Shown here in pieces: positions 27,518 to 37,072 of a stretch of DNA of 64,000 nucleotides. The notes below the pieces were generated by a model. That model ran no database searches and was not told where the DNA came from. It saw only the letters and a list, made by a program, of their open reading frames with translations. Origin of the DNA: Amycolatopsis sacchari (GTDB lineage Bacteria > Actinomycetota > Actinomycetes > Mycobacteriales > Pseudonocardiaceae); NCBI RefSeq assembly GCF_900114035.1, contig NZ_FORP01000002.1, positions 1 through 64,000 on the forward strand, written 5' to 3'. The translations under genes were made by a program, and so were the position numbers. Every line of letters starts with the position of its first letter. Position 1 is the stretch's first letter.

Positions 27518-28479
27518 TCCGCTACGTCGGAAAACGCTTGCTGCTGGCCGTCGTGGTCGTGCTGCTGGTCACCGTGGCCACGTTCGTGCTGCTGCACCTG
27601 CTGCCGGGCGGCCCCGCGCGCGGCATCCTCGGCGTCAAGGCCACGCAGGAGCAGATCGACGCGTTCAACCACTCCGCCGGGTTCGACCAGCCGTTGCCGG
27701 TGCAGTACTGGGACTACCTGCTCCGCCTGCTGCACGGCGACCTCGGCGAGTCGTACTCGATGAACACCGACGTCACGACGCTGCTGGGCGAGCGGCTGCC
27801 GAAGACGCTCGTGCTCACCGCGACCTCGACGCTGCTGGCGATCGTCGTCGCGCTGCCGCTGGGCGTGTGGCAGGCGGTCCGGCGCGGTGGCGTGCTCGAC
27901 CACCTCGGCACCGGGATCGCGTTCGTGCTCTACGCGACGCCGGTGTTCTTCCTGTCGCTGCTGCTGATCATCCTGTTCTCGCAGGCCCTGCCGTGGTTCC
28001 CGGCGCAGGCCGCGCAGGGCGACACGCTCGGCGAACTGCTGTCGCAGCCCGGCTCGCTCGTGCTGCCGGTGCTCGCGGGCGCGGGCGCGACGGTGGCGGC
28101 GTTCAGCCGGTACATGCGTGCCTCCACTTTGGACAACCTGACCGAGGACTACGTGCGCACGGCCCGCGCGAAGGGCACGCCGGAGCGGGTGATCCTGTGG
28201 CGGCACGTCTGGCCGAACTCGCTGACCTCGGTCGTCGCGATGCTCGGCTACTACGTGCCGGTGATCTTCGGCGGGTCGCTCGTCGTCGAGTCGATGTTCA
28301 ACTACCCCGGCGTCGGACTGCTGTTCTGGAACGCCGCCCGCAACGCCGACTACCCCGTGCTGCTGGGCGTCGTGCTCGTCATCGCCATCGCGACGGTCGC
28401 CGGTGCCCTGCTCGCCGACCTCGTGCAGCTGCTGATCGATCCCCGGATCCGGAGGGCGGGAGCACATGACCACGCTTGA
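27514..28479 (+). CDS. ABC transporter permease (DppB/OppB type)
   Basis: A 321-residue inner-membrane permease. It has an N-terminal helix (LLLAVVVVLLVTVATFVLLHLLPGGPA), about six helices in all, the BPD_transp_1 domain and the EAA-like loop DYVRTARAKGTPERVILWRHVWPNSL. A final FGGSLVVESMFNYPGVGLLFWNA segment is typical of DppB. It is translationally coupled to the binding protein (ATGA) and overlaps the next permease. Confidence 0.95.
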   Translation: MIRYVGKRLLLAVVVVLLVTVATFVLLHLLPGGPARGILGVKATQEQIDAFNHSAGFDQPLPVQYWDYLLRLLHGDLGESYSMNTDVTTLLGERLPKTLVLTATSTLLAIVVALPLGVWQAVRRGGVLDHLGTGIAFVLYATPVFFLSLLLIILFSQALPWFPAQAAQGDTLGELLSQPGSLVLPVLAGAGATVAAFSRYMRASTLDNLTEDYVRTARAKGTPERVILWRHVWPNSLTSVVAMLGYYVPVIFGGSLVVESMFNYPGVGLLFWNAARNADYPVLLGVVLVIAIATVAGALLADLVQLLIDPRIRRAGAHDHA

Positions 28480-29350
28480 CCCGACCATCTCGCTGGCGCC
28501 CGCACCCGAGCGGCGCCACCGCGGCACCCTCTCGGCGTTCCTCGGGCACCGCACGGCAGTCGCCGGCGGCATCCTGCTCCTGCTGGTGCTGGCGTTCTGC
28601 TTCCTCGGCCCGCTGCTCTACGGCAGCGACCAGGTGCACACGAACCTGCAGGCCGCGCGGCTCGCGCCGGGTGCCGGACACCCGCTGGGCACCGACGACC
28701 TCGGCTACGACGTGCTCGGGCGGCTCATGGTCGCCGGGCGCACGTCGTTGATCGTCGGGGTGGTCGCGGGGCTCATCGCGACCGCGATCGGCGCGATCTG
28801 GGGCGCGCTCGCGGGGTACGCGGGCGGCTGGGCCGACGCCGTGCTGATGCGAATCGTCGACACCGGGGTCGCCATCCCCGCGTTGTTCCTGCTGCTCGTG
28901 GCCGCGACGCTGGTGACCCCGAGCGTGTGGGTGCTCGCGGTGATCATCGGCTGCGTCTCGTGGCTCGTCCCGGCGCGGCTGATGCGCGCGGAAACGGTGA
29001 CGCTCAAGGAACGCGACTACGTGAAGGCCATCTCGGTGCTCGGCGCCGGACGGCTGCGGATCGTGTTCCGGCACCTCATCCCCAACGCGATCGGCACGCT
29101 GATGGTCAACCTGACCTTCCAGATCGCCGACGCGATCCTGCTCGTGGCCTACGTCAGCTTCCTCGGACTCGGCGTGCCACCGCCGACGACGGACTGGGGC
29201 GCGATGCTGAGCAAGGGCATCACCTACACCTACGACGGCGCCTGGTGGCTCATCCTGCCGCCGGGTATCGCGATCGTGCTCGTGGTGTGTGCGATCAACT
29301 TCCTGGGCGACGGACTGCGTGACGCGTTCGCGGTGAGGGGGCGGCGATGA
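28466..29350 (+). CDS. ABC transporter permease (DppC/OppC type)
   Basis: A 294-residue permease with an N-terminal OppC_N segment and about six helices. It has the HPLGTDDLGYDVLGRLMVAGRTSL motif near residue 72, the EAA loop RDYVKAISVLGAGRLRIVFRHLIPNA and a closing FLGDGLRDA. It starts at ATG 28466, overlapping the DppB gene by 14 bases, and ends overlapping the ATPase gene by four. Confidence 0.95.
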   Translation: MTTLDPTISLAPAPERRHRGTLSAFLGHRTAVAGGILLLLVLAFCFLGPLLYGSDQVHTNLQAARLAPGAGHPLGTDDLGYDVLGRLMVAGRTSLIVGVVAGLIATAIGAIWGALAGYAGGWADAVLMRIVDTGVAIPALFLLLVAATLVTPSVWVLAVIIGCVSWLVPARLMRAETVTLKERDYVKAISVLGAGRLRIVFRHLIPNAIGTLMVNLTFQIADAILLVAYVSFLGLGVPPPTTDWGAMLSKGITYTYDGAWWLILPPGIAIVLVVCAINFLGDGLRDAFAVRGRR

Positions 29351-30921
29351 GTGTGCTGAGCATCGAAAACCTGCGGGTGACCTACGGCGACAGTCCGGCC
29401 GTCGACAACCTGTCGCTGACCGTCGGCAAGGGCGAGATCGTCGCGCTGGTCGGGGAATCCGGGTCCGGCAAGAGCACGGCCGCGCTCGCGGTGCTGGGGC
29501 TGCTGCCGGGGAACGCGAAGGTGACCGGCTCGATCGAGCTGGCCGGGCAGGACGTGCTCGGCCTGCGGGGCGAGGCGCTGCGGCGCGTCCGCGGCAAGGG
29601 CGCCGGCATGGTCTTCCAGGAGCCGATGACCGCGCTGAACCCGTTGCGCACCATCGGGTTCCAGCTGGCCGAGGCGATCCGCAACCACGACGAGCAGCCG
29701 AAACGGCTGAAGCACTACCGCGACCGGTGCGCCGAGCTGCTGGACCGCGTCGGCGTGCCGGAGCCGCGGCGGCGCCTGGACCAGTACCCGCACCAGCTCT
29801 CCGGCGGGCTCCGGCAGCGCGTGATGATCGCCATCGCGCTGGCGGCGGGGCCGGAGCTGATCATCGCGGACGAGCCGACGACCGCGCTCGACGTCACCGT
29901 GCAGCAGCAGATCCTCGACCTGCTGCGGGACATCCGCGAGCACGAGGGCACGGGCACGCTCCTGATCACGCACAACATGGGCGTCGTCGCCGACCTCGCC
30001 GACCGGGTGCTGGTCCTGCGCCAGGGCCGCGTCGTCGAAGAGGCGGCCACCACGAAGCTGTTCGAACACCCGGAAGCCGACTACACCAAGCAGCTCCTGG
30101 CGGCGGTTCCGTTGCTGGGCACGGCTTCCCACTCCGAACCCGAACCGGCCGACGCGGTCCTGTCGCTGACGGACGTGGTGGTCACCTACGGCGGGCGGCG
30201 GGTGGTCGACTCCGTGTCGCTGCACGTCGGCGCCGGGGAGATCGTCGGGCTGGTCGGCGAGTCCGGTTCGGGCAAGACGACGCTCGGCAACTGCGCGCTG
30301 GGGCTCGTGAAGCCGAAGTCCGGCGGGGTGCGCGTGTTCGGGGAACCGCTGAACGGCAAGGCACGACGGCACATCGGCGCCGTCTTCCAGGACCCGGCGT
30401 CGTCCCTGGACCCGCGGATGACGGTGGCGCAGACGATCGCCGAACCGCTGGTCGTGCACACCCGGCAGGGCAGGCGTGAGCGGCTGCGGCGGGTGCGGGA
30501 ACTGCTCGACGCCGTCGAGCTGCCCGAGTCGCTGCTGCACCGGTACGGCCACGAGCTGTCCGGTGGTCAGCGGCAGCGGGTGAGCCTGGCGCGGGCGGTC
30601 GTGCTGGGCCCGAAACTGCTGGTCGCGGACGAGCCGACGAGCGCGCTGGACGTGTCCGTGCAGGCCACGGTGCTGGATGTGCTGGCGCGGCTGCACGAGG
30701 AGTTCGGGTTCGGCTGCCTGTTCATCAGCCACGACCTCGCCGTCGTGGACCGCGTGTGCGACCGCGTCGCCGTGCTCAGCGGCGGGCGCGTCGTCGAGCA
30801 GGGCCCGTGCGAGCAGGTGCTGCGCACGCCGGAACACGAGTACACGCGGGCGTTGCTGCTGGCCTCGCCCGTGCCGGATCCGGCGCGGCAGCGTGAGCGG
30901 CGGTTGGCGCGCGCGGTATGA
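29347..30921 (+). CDS. Fused double ATP-binding protein of the oligopeptide ABC transporter
   Basis: A 524-residue protein carrying two complete ABC ATPase domains in one chain, equivalent to DppD and DppF joined. The first has Walker A GESGSGKST (36-44), LSGGLRQR (151-158) and LIIADEPTTALD. The second has GESGSGKTT (304-312), LSGGQRQR and LLVADEPTSALD. No separate gene for either half is present, and the reading frame is continuous, so this is a natural fusion as in many actinobacterial Opp systems. It energises the two upstream permeases. The stop overlaps the ROK kinase start (ATGA). Confidence 0.95.
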   Translation: MSVLSIENLRVTYGDSPAVDNLSLTVGKGEIVALVGESGSGKSTAALAVLGLLPGNAKVTGSIELAGQDVLGLRGEALRRVRGKGAGMVFQEPMTALNPLRTIGFQLAEAIRNHDEQPKRLKHYRDRCAELLDRVGVPEPRRRLDQYPHQLSGGLRQRVMIAIALAAGPELIIADEPTTALDVTVQQQILDLLRDIREHEGTGTLLITHNMGVVADLADRVLVLRQGRVVEEAATTKLFEHPEADYTKQLLAAVPLLGTASHSEPEPADAVLSLTDVVVTYGGRRVVDSVSLHVGAGEIVGLVGESGSGKTTLGNCALGLVKPKSGGVRVFGEPLNGKARRHIGAVFQDPASSLDPRMTVAQTIAEPLVVHTRQGRRERLRRVRELLDAVELPESLLHRYGHELSGGQRQRVSLARAVVLGPKLLVADEPTSALDVSVQATVLDVLARLHEEFGFGCLFISHDLAVVDRVCDRVAVLSGGRVVEQGPCEQVLRTPEHEYTRALLLASPVPDPARQRERRLARAV

Positions 30922-31787
30922 CGGCACGGTTCTGGGCAGGGCTCGACATCGGGGGTTCGAAGACGCTCGCCGTGTTGTGCGACGAGCGGGGCGAGGTGGT
31001 GGCGGAGGCGGTGCGGCCGACGCCGGCCACCGAGGGTGGCGAGTCCATTTTGGACATCGCCGCCGGGCTGGTGCGCTCCTTCGGTGTCACCCCGGCGGGG
31101 ATCGGTGTCGGTGCCGCGGGGGTGGTCGACCCGAACACCGGCACCGTGCTCGCGACGGGCGATTCGTTCACCGGCTGGGCGGGCACCGCGATCAACGCCG
31201 GGCTCTCGGCCCGGCTGGGCGTGCCCGCGCGTGCGGAGAACGACGTCAGGGCGTTTCTGCTCGGCGAGGCGGCGGGGTTGCGGAACGCGCTGGGTGTCAC
31301 GCTCGGCACCGGGGTCGGCGGGGCGCTGCTCGTGGACGGCAGGCTGCTGCGGGGCCGGGGCGCTGGGGAGATCGGTCACGTGGGCGCGTTCGGGGACGAG
31401 CCGTGTTCGTGTGGGCAGCGGGGGCACCTGGAGGCGTACGCGTCAGGGCGCTCGCTGTCCCGGCGTTACGCCGCGCGGACGGGGGCCTCGTTGACAGCGC
31501 AGGAGATCGCGGCGGCCGCCGAGGCCGGGGACGCCGTGGCGGCGGCGGTCTACGAGGAAGCCGGGCGGCACCTGGGCTCGGCGGTCGCGCAGGCGGGCGG
31601 GTTGCTGGGCCTGGACCTGGCCATCCTCGGCGGCAGCGTGGTGGCGTCGTGGCCGTTGCTGGAGAAGGCGGTGCTGCGCGCGCTCGAAGCCCAGCCGCTC
31701 CTGTCCGGTACTCCGGTGCGGATCCGGTTGTCGCGGCTGGGCTCGCGCGCGGTGGCGCTGGGGGCGGTGCGCCTGGTCCGGGAGTGA
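30918..31787 (+). CDS. ROK-family sugar kinase
   Basis: A 289-residue kinase without a DNA-binding domain. The ATP-binding DIGGSKT is at 11-16, the catalytic Asp109 is in AENDVRAF, the substrate EIGH is at 151-154, and the zinc motif is CSCGQRGHLE (Cys163, Cys165, with His170 in place of the third Cys). The family phosphorylates glucose, N-acetylglucosamine, N-acetylmannosamine or related sugars; which one cannot be told. As the last gene of the transporter operon it probably phosphorylates a sugar released from the imported compound. Confidence 0.92.
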   Translation: MTARFWAGLDIGGSKTLAVLCDERGEVVAEAVRPTPATEGGESILDIAAGLVRSFGVTPAGIGVGAAGVVDPNTGTVLATGDSFTGWAGTAINAGLSARLGVPARAENDVRAFLLGEAAGLRNALGVTLGTGVGGALLVDGRLLRGRGAGEIGHVGAFGDEPCSCGQRGHLEAYASGRSLSRRYAARTGASLTAQEIAAAAEAGDAVAAAVYEEAGRHLGSAVAQAGGLLGLDLAILGGSVVASWPLLEKAVLRALEAQPLLSGTPVRIRLSRLGSRAVALGAVRLVRE

Positions 31788-31792
31788 GCGCC

Positions 31793-33709
31793 TCACCCCT
31801 GCCCTGAGCTGGTCCGCCGCGCCACCGATTCCACAGTGGACTTCCCGGCGGTCCACCCGGAGATCCAGGGGCCGGTGCCCTCGCTCGGGTCGAGGACCCC
31901 CTCCTCCAGCGACGTGTACCGGCCCCGCAGCACGCCCGCGGTCAGCGCGTAGTCCCCGTCGTCGGTGTTCGTCCACAGGGCGTCGAACAGCCGCTCGACC
32001 CGCAGGCGCGACTGGTGGCAGAACGCCTCCGCCAGCTCCCGCGCCTCCGCCGTGTCCTGCATTTCCGCCCGCACGCAGCTCGCCGCCATCGCGAACAACT
32101 CCGCGCCGATGTCGACGATCCGCCCGAGGAAGCCCTGCCGCTTCTCCAGCGCCGCCTGCCAGCGCGCCATGCCGTAGAACGTCGAGCGCGCCAGCTTCCG
32201 CGACGTGCGCTCGACGTAGCGCAGGTGCGGCGCCAGCCTGCCGAACTCCGCGAACGACGTCGGCACCTGGCCGCGCCCGGTGACCAGCTGCGGCAGCCAC
32301 TTCGCGTAGAACCCGCTCGCCTTCGCGGCCGCCTTCGCCTTGGCGGACAGGTCCGCGTCGGCTTCCGCGAGCGCGCCCGCGGCGGACAGGTGCGCGTCCA
32401 CGGCCTCGCGCGCGATGAGCAGGTGCATGATCTCCGTCGAACCCTCGAAGATCCGGTTGATCCGCAGGTCCCGCACCAGCTGCTCGACACCCACCGCGCG
32501 TTCGCCGCGCGCGGCCAGCGACTCCGCCGTCTCGTACCCGCGCCCGCCGCGGATCTGCATCAGCTCGTCCGCCACGCGGCACGACATCTCGCTCGCCCAC
32601 AGCTTCGCCAGCGCCGCCTCGATGCGAATGTCGTTGCGGCCCTCGTCGCTGAGGTGCCCGGACAGCTCCTGCACGCTGTCCATCGCGTAGGTCGTCGCGG
32701 CGATGAACGCGATCTTGTTCGCGACCGCGGCGTGCTCGCCGATCGGCTTGCCCCACTGCACGCGCTCGCCCGCCCACTCGCGCGCGATCTTCAGGCACCA
32801 CTTGCCCGCACCGGCGCACATCGACGGGATCGACAGGCGGCCGGTGTTGAGCGTCGCCAGCGCGATCTTCAGCCCCTTGCCCTCGCCGCCGACCACGTTC
32901 TCCTTCGGCACGCGCACCCGGTGGAAGCGCGTCACCCCGTTTTCGATGCCCCGCAGGCCCATGAAGGCGTTGCGCCGCTCCACCGTGATGCCCGGCGTGT
33001 CCATCTCCACGATGAACGCCGTCACCCCGCCGCGGTGGCCCTCGGACTTCGGCACCCGCGCCATCACGACGACCAGCTCCGCCACGACACCGTTGGTGGT
33101 CCACAACTTCACGCCGTCCAGCTCGTACGCCTCGCCGTCGTCGGTGGGCACCGCGGTCGTCGCGAGCCGCGCCGGGTCCGAGCCCACGTCCGGTTCGGTG
33201 AGCAGGAACGCCGTGATCGCACCCTTCGCGCAGCGCGGCAGGAACCGCGCCTTCTGCTCGGGCGTCCCGGCGAGCTTGAGCGGCTCCGGCACGCCGATCG
33301 ACTGGTGCGCCGACAGCAGCACACCCAGCGTCGGGTTCACCGAGCCGACGAGCATCAGCGCGCGGTTGTAGGCGACCTGCGTCAGGCCGAGGCCGCCGTA
33401 CTCCTCGGGGATCTTGATCCCGAAGCAGCCCAGCGCCGCCAGCCCCTTGACGTACTCGTCCGGGATGCGCGACTCGCGTTCGATGACGCTGCCGTCGATC
33501 GTCGCGCAGTACTCCCGCAGCTGGCCGAGGAACCGCTCCGCCTTCGCCTCGGCCTCGGGCGTGCTCCGCGGGTGCGGGTGGACGAGGTCGAGGCGGAAGC
33601 GGCCGAGGTACAGCTCCTTGGCGAACGACGGCTTGTCCCAGCCCGCTTCCCGCGACTCCTCGGCGAGTGCCCTGGCTTCCTGTTCCGTCACCTTCACCGG
33701 TTTCGCCAC
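31793..33709 (-). CDS. Acyl-CoA dehydrogenase family protein
   Basis: A 638-residue FAD enzyme, longer than typical 380-residue members because of an N-terminal extension of about 60 residues and a C-terminal domain of about 200 residues. It is of the VLCAD/ACAD9-like type used for long-chain acyl-CoA. Visible are GCFGIKIPEEYGGLGL near residue 95, FLLTEPDVGSDPARL near 175, ELDGVKLWTTNG, AYGM-like helix regions and QIRGGRGYETAESLAARGERAVGVEQLVRDLRINRIFEGSTEIMHL. The last includes the FAD/CoA site and IFEGSTEI. GTG 33709 is preferred because GAGGAGG lies seven bases upstream. It is convergent with the ROK kinase (five bases between stops). Confidence 0.93.
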   Translation of the reverse strand: MAKPVKVTEQEARALAEESREAGWDKPSFAKELYLGRFRLDLVHPHPRSTPEAEAKAERFLGQLREYCATIDGSVIERESRIPDEYVKGLAALGCFGIKIPEEYGGLGLTQVAYNRALMLVGSVNPTLGVLLSAHQSIGVPEPLKLAGTPEQKARFLPRCAKGAITAFLLTEPDVGSDPARLATTAVPTDDGEAYELDGVKLWTTNGVVAELVVVMARVPKSEGHRGGVTAFIVEMDTPGITVERRNAFMGLRGIENGVTRFHRVRVPKENVVGGEGKGLKIALATLNTGRLSIPSMCAGAGKWCLKIAREWAGERVQWGKPIGEHAAVANKIAFIAATTYAMDSVQELSGHLSDEGRNDIRIEAALAKLWASEMSCRVADELMQIRGGRGYETAESLAARGERAVGVEQLVRDLRINRIFEGSTEIMHLLIAREAVDAHLSAAGALAEADADLSAKAKAAAKASGFYAKWLPQLVTGRGQVPTSFAEFGRLAPHLRYVERTSRKLARSTFYGMARWQAALEKRQGFLGRIVDIGAELFAMAASCVRAEMQDTAEARELAEAFCHQSRLRVERLFDALWTNTDDGDYALTAGVLRGRYTSLEEGVLDPSEGTGPWISGWTAGKSTVESVARRTSSGQG

Positions 33710-33752
33710 CGGGCACCTCCTCAACATCGGCGTCAAGCCTTTGTGACGAGTG

Positions 33753-34742
33753 TTACTCACTGGTAGCGATCAGGGAAGGCTCTCCGCCGAGAAAAGCCGT
33801 CGCCGTGACCGGGAAGCCGGGCAGCCCGAGCACGACCTCGCCCGGTCGCGGCCGCCCGAGCACGTACATCCGCCGGTGGAACCAGATGTCGGTGTACAGG
33901 TCGAGCGGGCAGCCGCCGATCTCGACCTCGACGGGACCGATTTCCGGCAGCACGGCCCAGCCGTGGACCAACGGCTCGTCGTCCTCGATGTAGTCGGCGT
34001 CGTCGACCGCGCCCGCGATCCGGGTCCAGGTCCCCGGTGCCGGCGGCCGCGACCGTCGCGCGACGAAGACCAGCGCCGCCAAGGGAACGACGACCATCCC
34101 GTAGGCGACGAGCACGTAGGCGATCTCGTCGGGAGCCGGTGGTTCGATGACCGTGGCGACGAGCAGCGCGACGAGGGCGGCGGCGAACAACCCCGCGAAG
34201 CCCGCCGCCAGCCGGAACCGCCGCCGCTTCCGCCACCAGTGGTCCACCGCCCTCGGCGCGGTCACCCGTCCCGCCCTCCGCCGGACCCGCGCGCGCCACG
34301 GCCGTCCGGAACCCTCGACGCGGATCACCGCCAGCCCGCCGTCCGGGCCGACGAACCACACCCTCCCGGTGCGCGCGATGACGTTGCGCACCTCACGAGG
34401 CATCCCGGGCAGCGCGAACACCGTCCCGCCGGCCACGATCCGCCTGCCACGCAGGCTCACGTCGACCGGCAACCAGGGCTGTTCCCGCAGCAGGGCTTCG
34501 GCCGGGCGGGTCCAGCGCACGAACCGCAGGCGGCGCCAGACGGTCCAGCCGAGCCAGGCGGCGAGCCCGACCGGCAGGCCGATGAAGTCGGTGGTCTCGA
34601 ACCCGGATGCCGCGTGCAGCACGACGAGCAGCCCGATCCACGCCAGCCACTCCCACGGCACGCGGCCGCGCTCGCGCAGGTGCGCGAGGTGCAGCGCGGT
34701 GCTGTCACTCTCGAACGCGGGCAGGTGGGCCACGGGGAGCAC
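33753..34742 (-). CDS. Membrane protein, unknown function
   Basis: A 329-residue protein from GTG 34742. Two close hydrophobic segments (about 31-45 and 50-68) precede a soluble stretch of about 105 residues that includes SLRGRRIVAGGTVFALPGMPREVRNVI. A second pair of helices (about 184-200 and 207-228) is followed by a C-terminal domain of about 100 residues with Trp/Asp-rich segments. No family is recognised. It is divergent from the patatin gene and tandem with the acyl-CoA dehydrogenase. Confidence 0.75.
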   Translation of the reverse strand: MLPVAHLPAFESDSTALHLAHLRERGRVPWEWLAWIGLLVVLHAASGFETTDFIGLPVGLAAWLGWTVWRRLRFVRWTRPAEALLREQPWLPVDVSLRGRRIVAGGTVFALPGMPREVRNVIARTGRVWFVGPDGGLAVIRVEGSGRPWRARVRRRAGRVTAPRAVDHWWRKRRRFRLAAGFAGLFAAALVALLVATVIEPPAPDEIAYVLVAYGMVVVPLAALVFVARRSRPPAPGTWTRIAGAVDDADYIEDDEPLVHGWAVLPEIGPVEVEIGGCPLDLYTDIWFHRRMYVLGRPRPGEVVLGLPGFPVTATAFLGGEPSLIATSE

Positions 34743-34832
34743 GACGAGGAGCGTAAAGCCCGGATCTTGGCGCGGCGATCGAATTCGTCACCAAGAATGG
34801 CCGCCACGCGGCGTGCGAGAGACGATCGGGGC

Positions 34833-35723
34833 ATGACCGAGCTGAACCTCCCCCGCCCCATCGGGTTCGTGCTCGGCGGAGGCGGCAGCCTCGGCGCGAT
34901 GCAGGTCGGGATGCTGCGTGCGCTCGACGAACGCGGGGTGCACCCGGACCTCGTGACCGGCACGTCCGTCGGTTCGCTCAACGGCGCGTTCCTCGCGCTG
35001 GAACCGGCCGACGCGACGCGGCGGCTGCCGGAGATCTGGGTGCACATGACGCGTCAGGAAGCGTTTCCCGGCGGGGTGTTCAGCCAGGTGCGGACGCTGC
35101 GGCACGCGAAGACACACCTGTTCCCCAACACCGGCCTCGCCGCGATCGTGCGTGAACACCTCGGTGAGCACACGACTTTCGAGGACCTGAAGCTGCCGCT
35201 CGGGGTCGTGACCACCGACGTCGACACCGCGGAGCCGCGCCTGTTCCGCTCCGGCGAACTGCTGGCGCCGCTCCTCGCGAGCGCCGCGATCCCCGGCATC
35301 TACCCACCCGTCGAGCACCACGGCCACCTGCTCTACGACGGCGGGCTCGTGGCGAACGTGCCGATGCGGCAGGCACTCGCGATGGGGGCCAAGTCGCTGG
35401 TGGTGCTCGACTGTGCTTTTCCCGGTCAGATCCCGTCGCCGCCACGCACGATCGCGGAAGTGCTGATGTACACGGCGATGATCAGCATGCGGAACCAGGC
35501 GGTACTGGAAGCACCGCTCGCGGCGGCCGAAGTGCCCGTCGTGTACCTGCCGGGACCGGTGCCGATGCGGTTGAGCCCCTTGGATTTCCGTCACACCGGA
35601 GAACTGGCGGAGCGTGCATATGGCGCCGCACGGGTACACCTCGACAGCCTTGATGTCGACGGACCCGGCCTTTACGGCGGACCGGGTGTGAAAGTCGTGT
35701 CAGGCACCGAAAACGAGTGGTGA
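34833..35723 (+). CDS. Patatin-like phospholipase
   Basis: A 296-residue serine lipid hydrolase of the bacterial patatin/RssA group. The oxyanion loop LGGGGSLGAMQVG is at 14-26, the nucleophile Ser45 is in GTSVG, and the dyad Asp169 is in YDGGLVANVPM. It has no signal peptide or membrane helix, so it is probably cytosolic or membrane-peripheral. It likely cleaves acyl chains from phospholipids or related lipids; the acyl-CoA dehydrogenase nearby is not evidence of a shared pathway. Confidence 0.93.
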   Translation: MTELNLPRPIGFVLGGGGSLGAMQVGMLRALDERGVHPDLVTGTSVGSLNGAFLALEPADATRRLPEIWVHMTRQEAFPGGVFSQVRTLRHAKTHLFPNTGLAAIVREHLGEHTTFEDLKLPLGVVTTDVDTAEPRLFRSGELLAPLLASAAIPGIYPPVEHHGHLLYDGGLVANVPMRQALAMGAKSLVVLDCAFPGQIPSPPRTIAEVLMYTAMISMRNQAVLEAPLAAAEVPVVYLPGPVPMRLSPLDFRHTGELAERAYGAARVHLDSLDVDGPGLYGGPGVKVVSGTENEW

Positions 35724-35830
35724 CGCACGCCACTCCCCGGCAACAAACCACGTGGTCGGACGTCTGTAGGGGCGCGGTAGTTTGAAGCACCAGGCACGCT
35801 CCTCCCGACCTCCACGACAAAAGAGACCAG

Positions 35831-37060
35831 ATGTTCTTGAACAACTCTTTACGCTTCTCCGGTAGAGCGCGATCCGGACTGCTCACCGGGATGCTGGTGA
35901 CCGTGCTCGCCCTTTCGGCGTGCAGTTCCGACAATTCGGACAACAATTCGACGACCGGCGGCGGTACCCCGGTTTCGTCCGAGGCCGGCGCGGCCGTGAA
36001 GGTCTCGATCGAGCCCGCCCAGACGACGAACGTCAACCCGAGGACGCCGATCGTCGTGAAGGCCGCGAACGGCACGATCACCGACGTGACCGTGACCAAC
36101 ACCGCGAAGGGCACCAAGGTCAAGGGCACGCTGTCGCCGGACAAGACGACGTGGACGTCCAGCGACGTCCTCGGCTACGGCGCGAAGTACTCGATCGACG
36201 CGCACGCGGCCGACGACAAGGGCAAGACCGTCGAGGAGCAGAGCACGGTCAGCACCCTGTCGCCCGCGAAGCAGGCCAACCCGAACATGATCCCGGCGCC
36301 GGCCGCCGTGGCGCAGAGCGGTGTCGGCGTGGGGCAGCCGATCGTCTTCCAGTTCACGTACGCGGTGAAGAACAAGGCGGACGTGGAAAAGCAGCTGTCG
36401 GTGACGTCGAACCCGCCGCAGCAGGGCAGCTGGTACTGGATCGACGACAAGAACGTGCACTACCGGCCCAAGACGTACTGGCAGCCGGGCACGACGCTCA
36501 CCGTGAGCGCGAAGATCTACGGCGTCGACTTCGGCAACGGCGTGTTCGGCGCGGAGGACCGCACGGAGACCTACCACGTGCACGACTCGTGGATCGCCAA
36601 GGCGGACGGCAACACCGAGCAGATGCAGATCTTCCACAACGGGCAGCTGGTCAAGACCATGCCGATCTCGATGGGCAAGGACGCGACTCCCACGCACCTC
36701 GGCGCGCACGTGATCTCGGACAAGCAGAAGGACTACACGATGGACTCGTGCACCTACGGGGTCTGCAAGGGCGACCCCAACTGGTACCGGTCCGAGGAGC
36801 ACTGGGCGCTGCGCATGTCCAACGACGGCGAGTTCGTGCACGAGAACCCGAACAGCGTTGGGGCGCAAGGAAATTCGAACGTCTCACACGGCTGCATCAA
36901 CCTCAACGCCGACAACGCGCAGTGGTTCTTCAACAACTTCGGCCTCGGTGACGTCGTGGAGGTGAGCAACTCCGGCGGCAAGCAGCTGCCGGTGTGGGAC
37001 CTCTACGGCGACTGGGCCCTGTCCTGGGACGCGTGGCAGAAGGGCAGCGCGCTGAACTGA
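35831..37060 (+). CDS. L,D-transpeptidase lipoprotein (YkuD; LdtMt2-like)
   Basis: A 409-residue cell-wall enzyme that forms 3-3 peptidoglycan crosslinks. The signal peptide ends with lipobox LSAC (Cys31), followed by a Ser/Asn/Thr-rich tether. Ig-like domains occupy about 50-270, as in mycobacterial LdtMt2. The catalytic YkuD domain holds HLGAHVI and the nucleophile Cys355 in SHGCINLN (352-359). A C-terminal Trp-rich tail (WDLYGDWALSWDAW) follows, as in LdtMt2. It starts at ATG 35831 and ends at its own terminator. It suggests a 3-3-crosslinked wall of mycobacterial type. Confidence 0.95.
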   Translation: MFLNNSLRFSGRARSGLLTGMLVTVLALSACSSDNSDNNSTTGGGTPVSSEAGAAVKVSIEPAQTTNVNPRTPIVVKAANGTITDVTVTNTAKGTKVKGTLSPDKTTWTSSDVLGYGAKYSIDAHAADDKGKTVEEQSTVSTLSPAKQANPNMIPAPAAVAQSGVGVGQPIVFQFTYAVKNKADVEKQLSVTSNPPQQGSWYWIDDKNVHYRPKTYWQPGTTLTVSAKIYGVDFGNGVFGAEDRTETYHVHDSWIAKADGNTEQMQIFHNGQLVKTMPISMGKDATPTHLGAHVISDKQKDYTMDSCTYGVCKGDPNWYRSEEHWALRMSNDGEFVHENPNSVGAQGNSNVSHGCINLNADNAQWFFNNFGLGDVVEVSNSGGKQLPVWDLYGDWALSWDAWQKGSALN

Positions 37061-37072
37061 GGGGCACCGACG

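Noticed and set aside
29347-30921. Sequencing fusion of two ATPase genes
   Set aside because: Both ABC domains are complete and the frame is continuous; fused DppD-DppF proteins are normal in actinobacteria.
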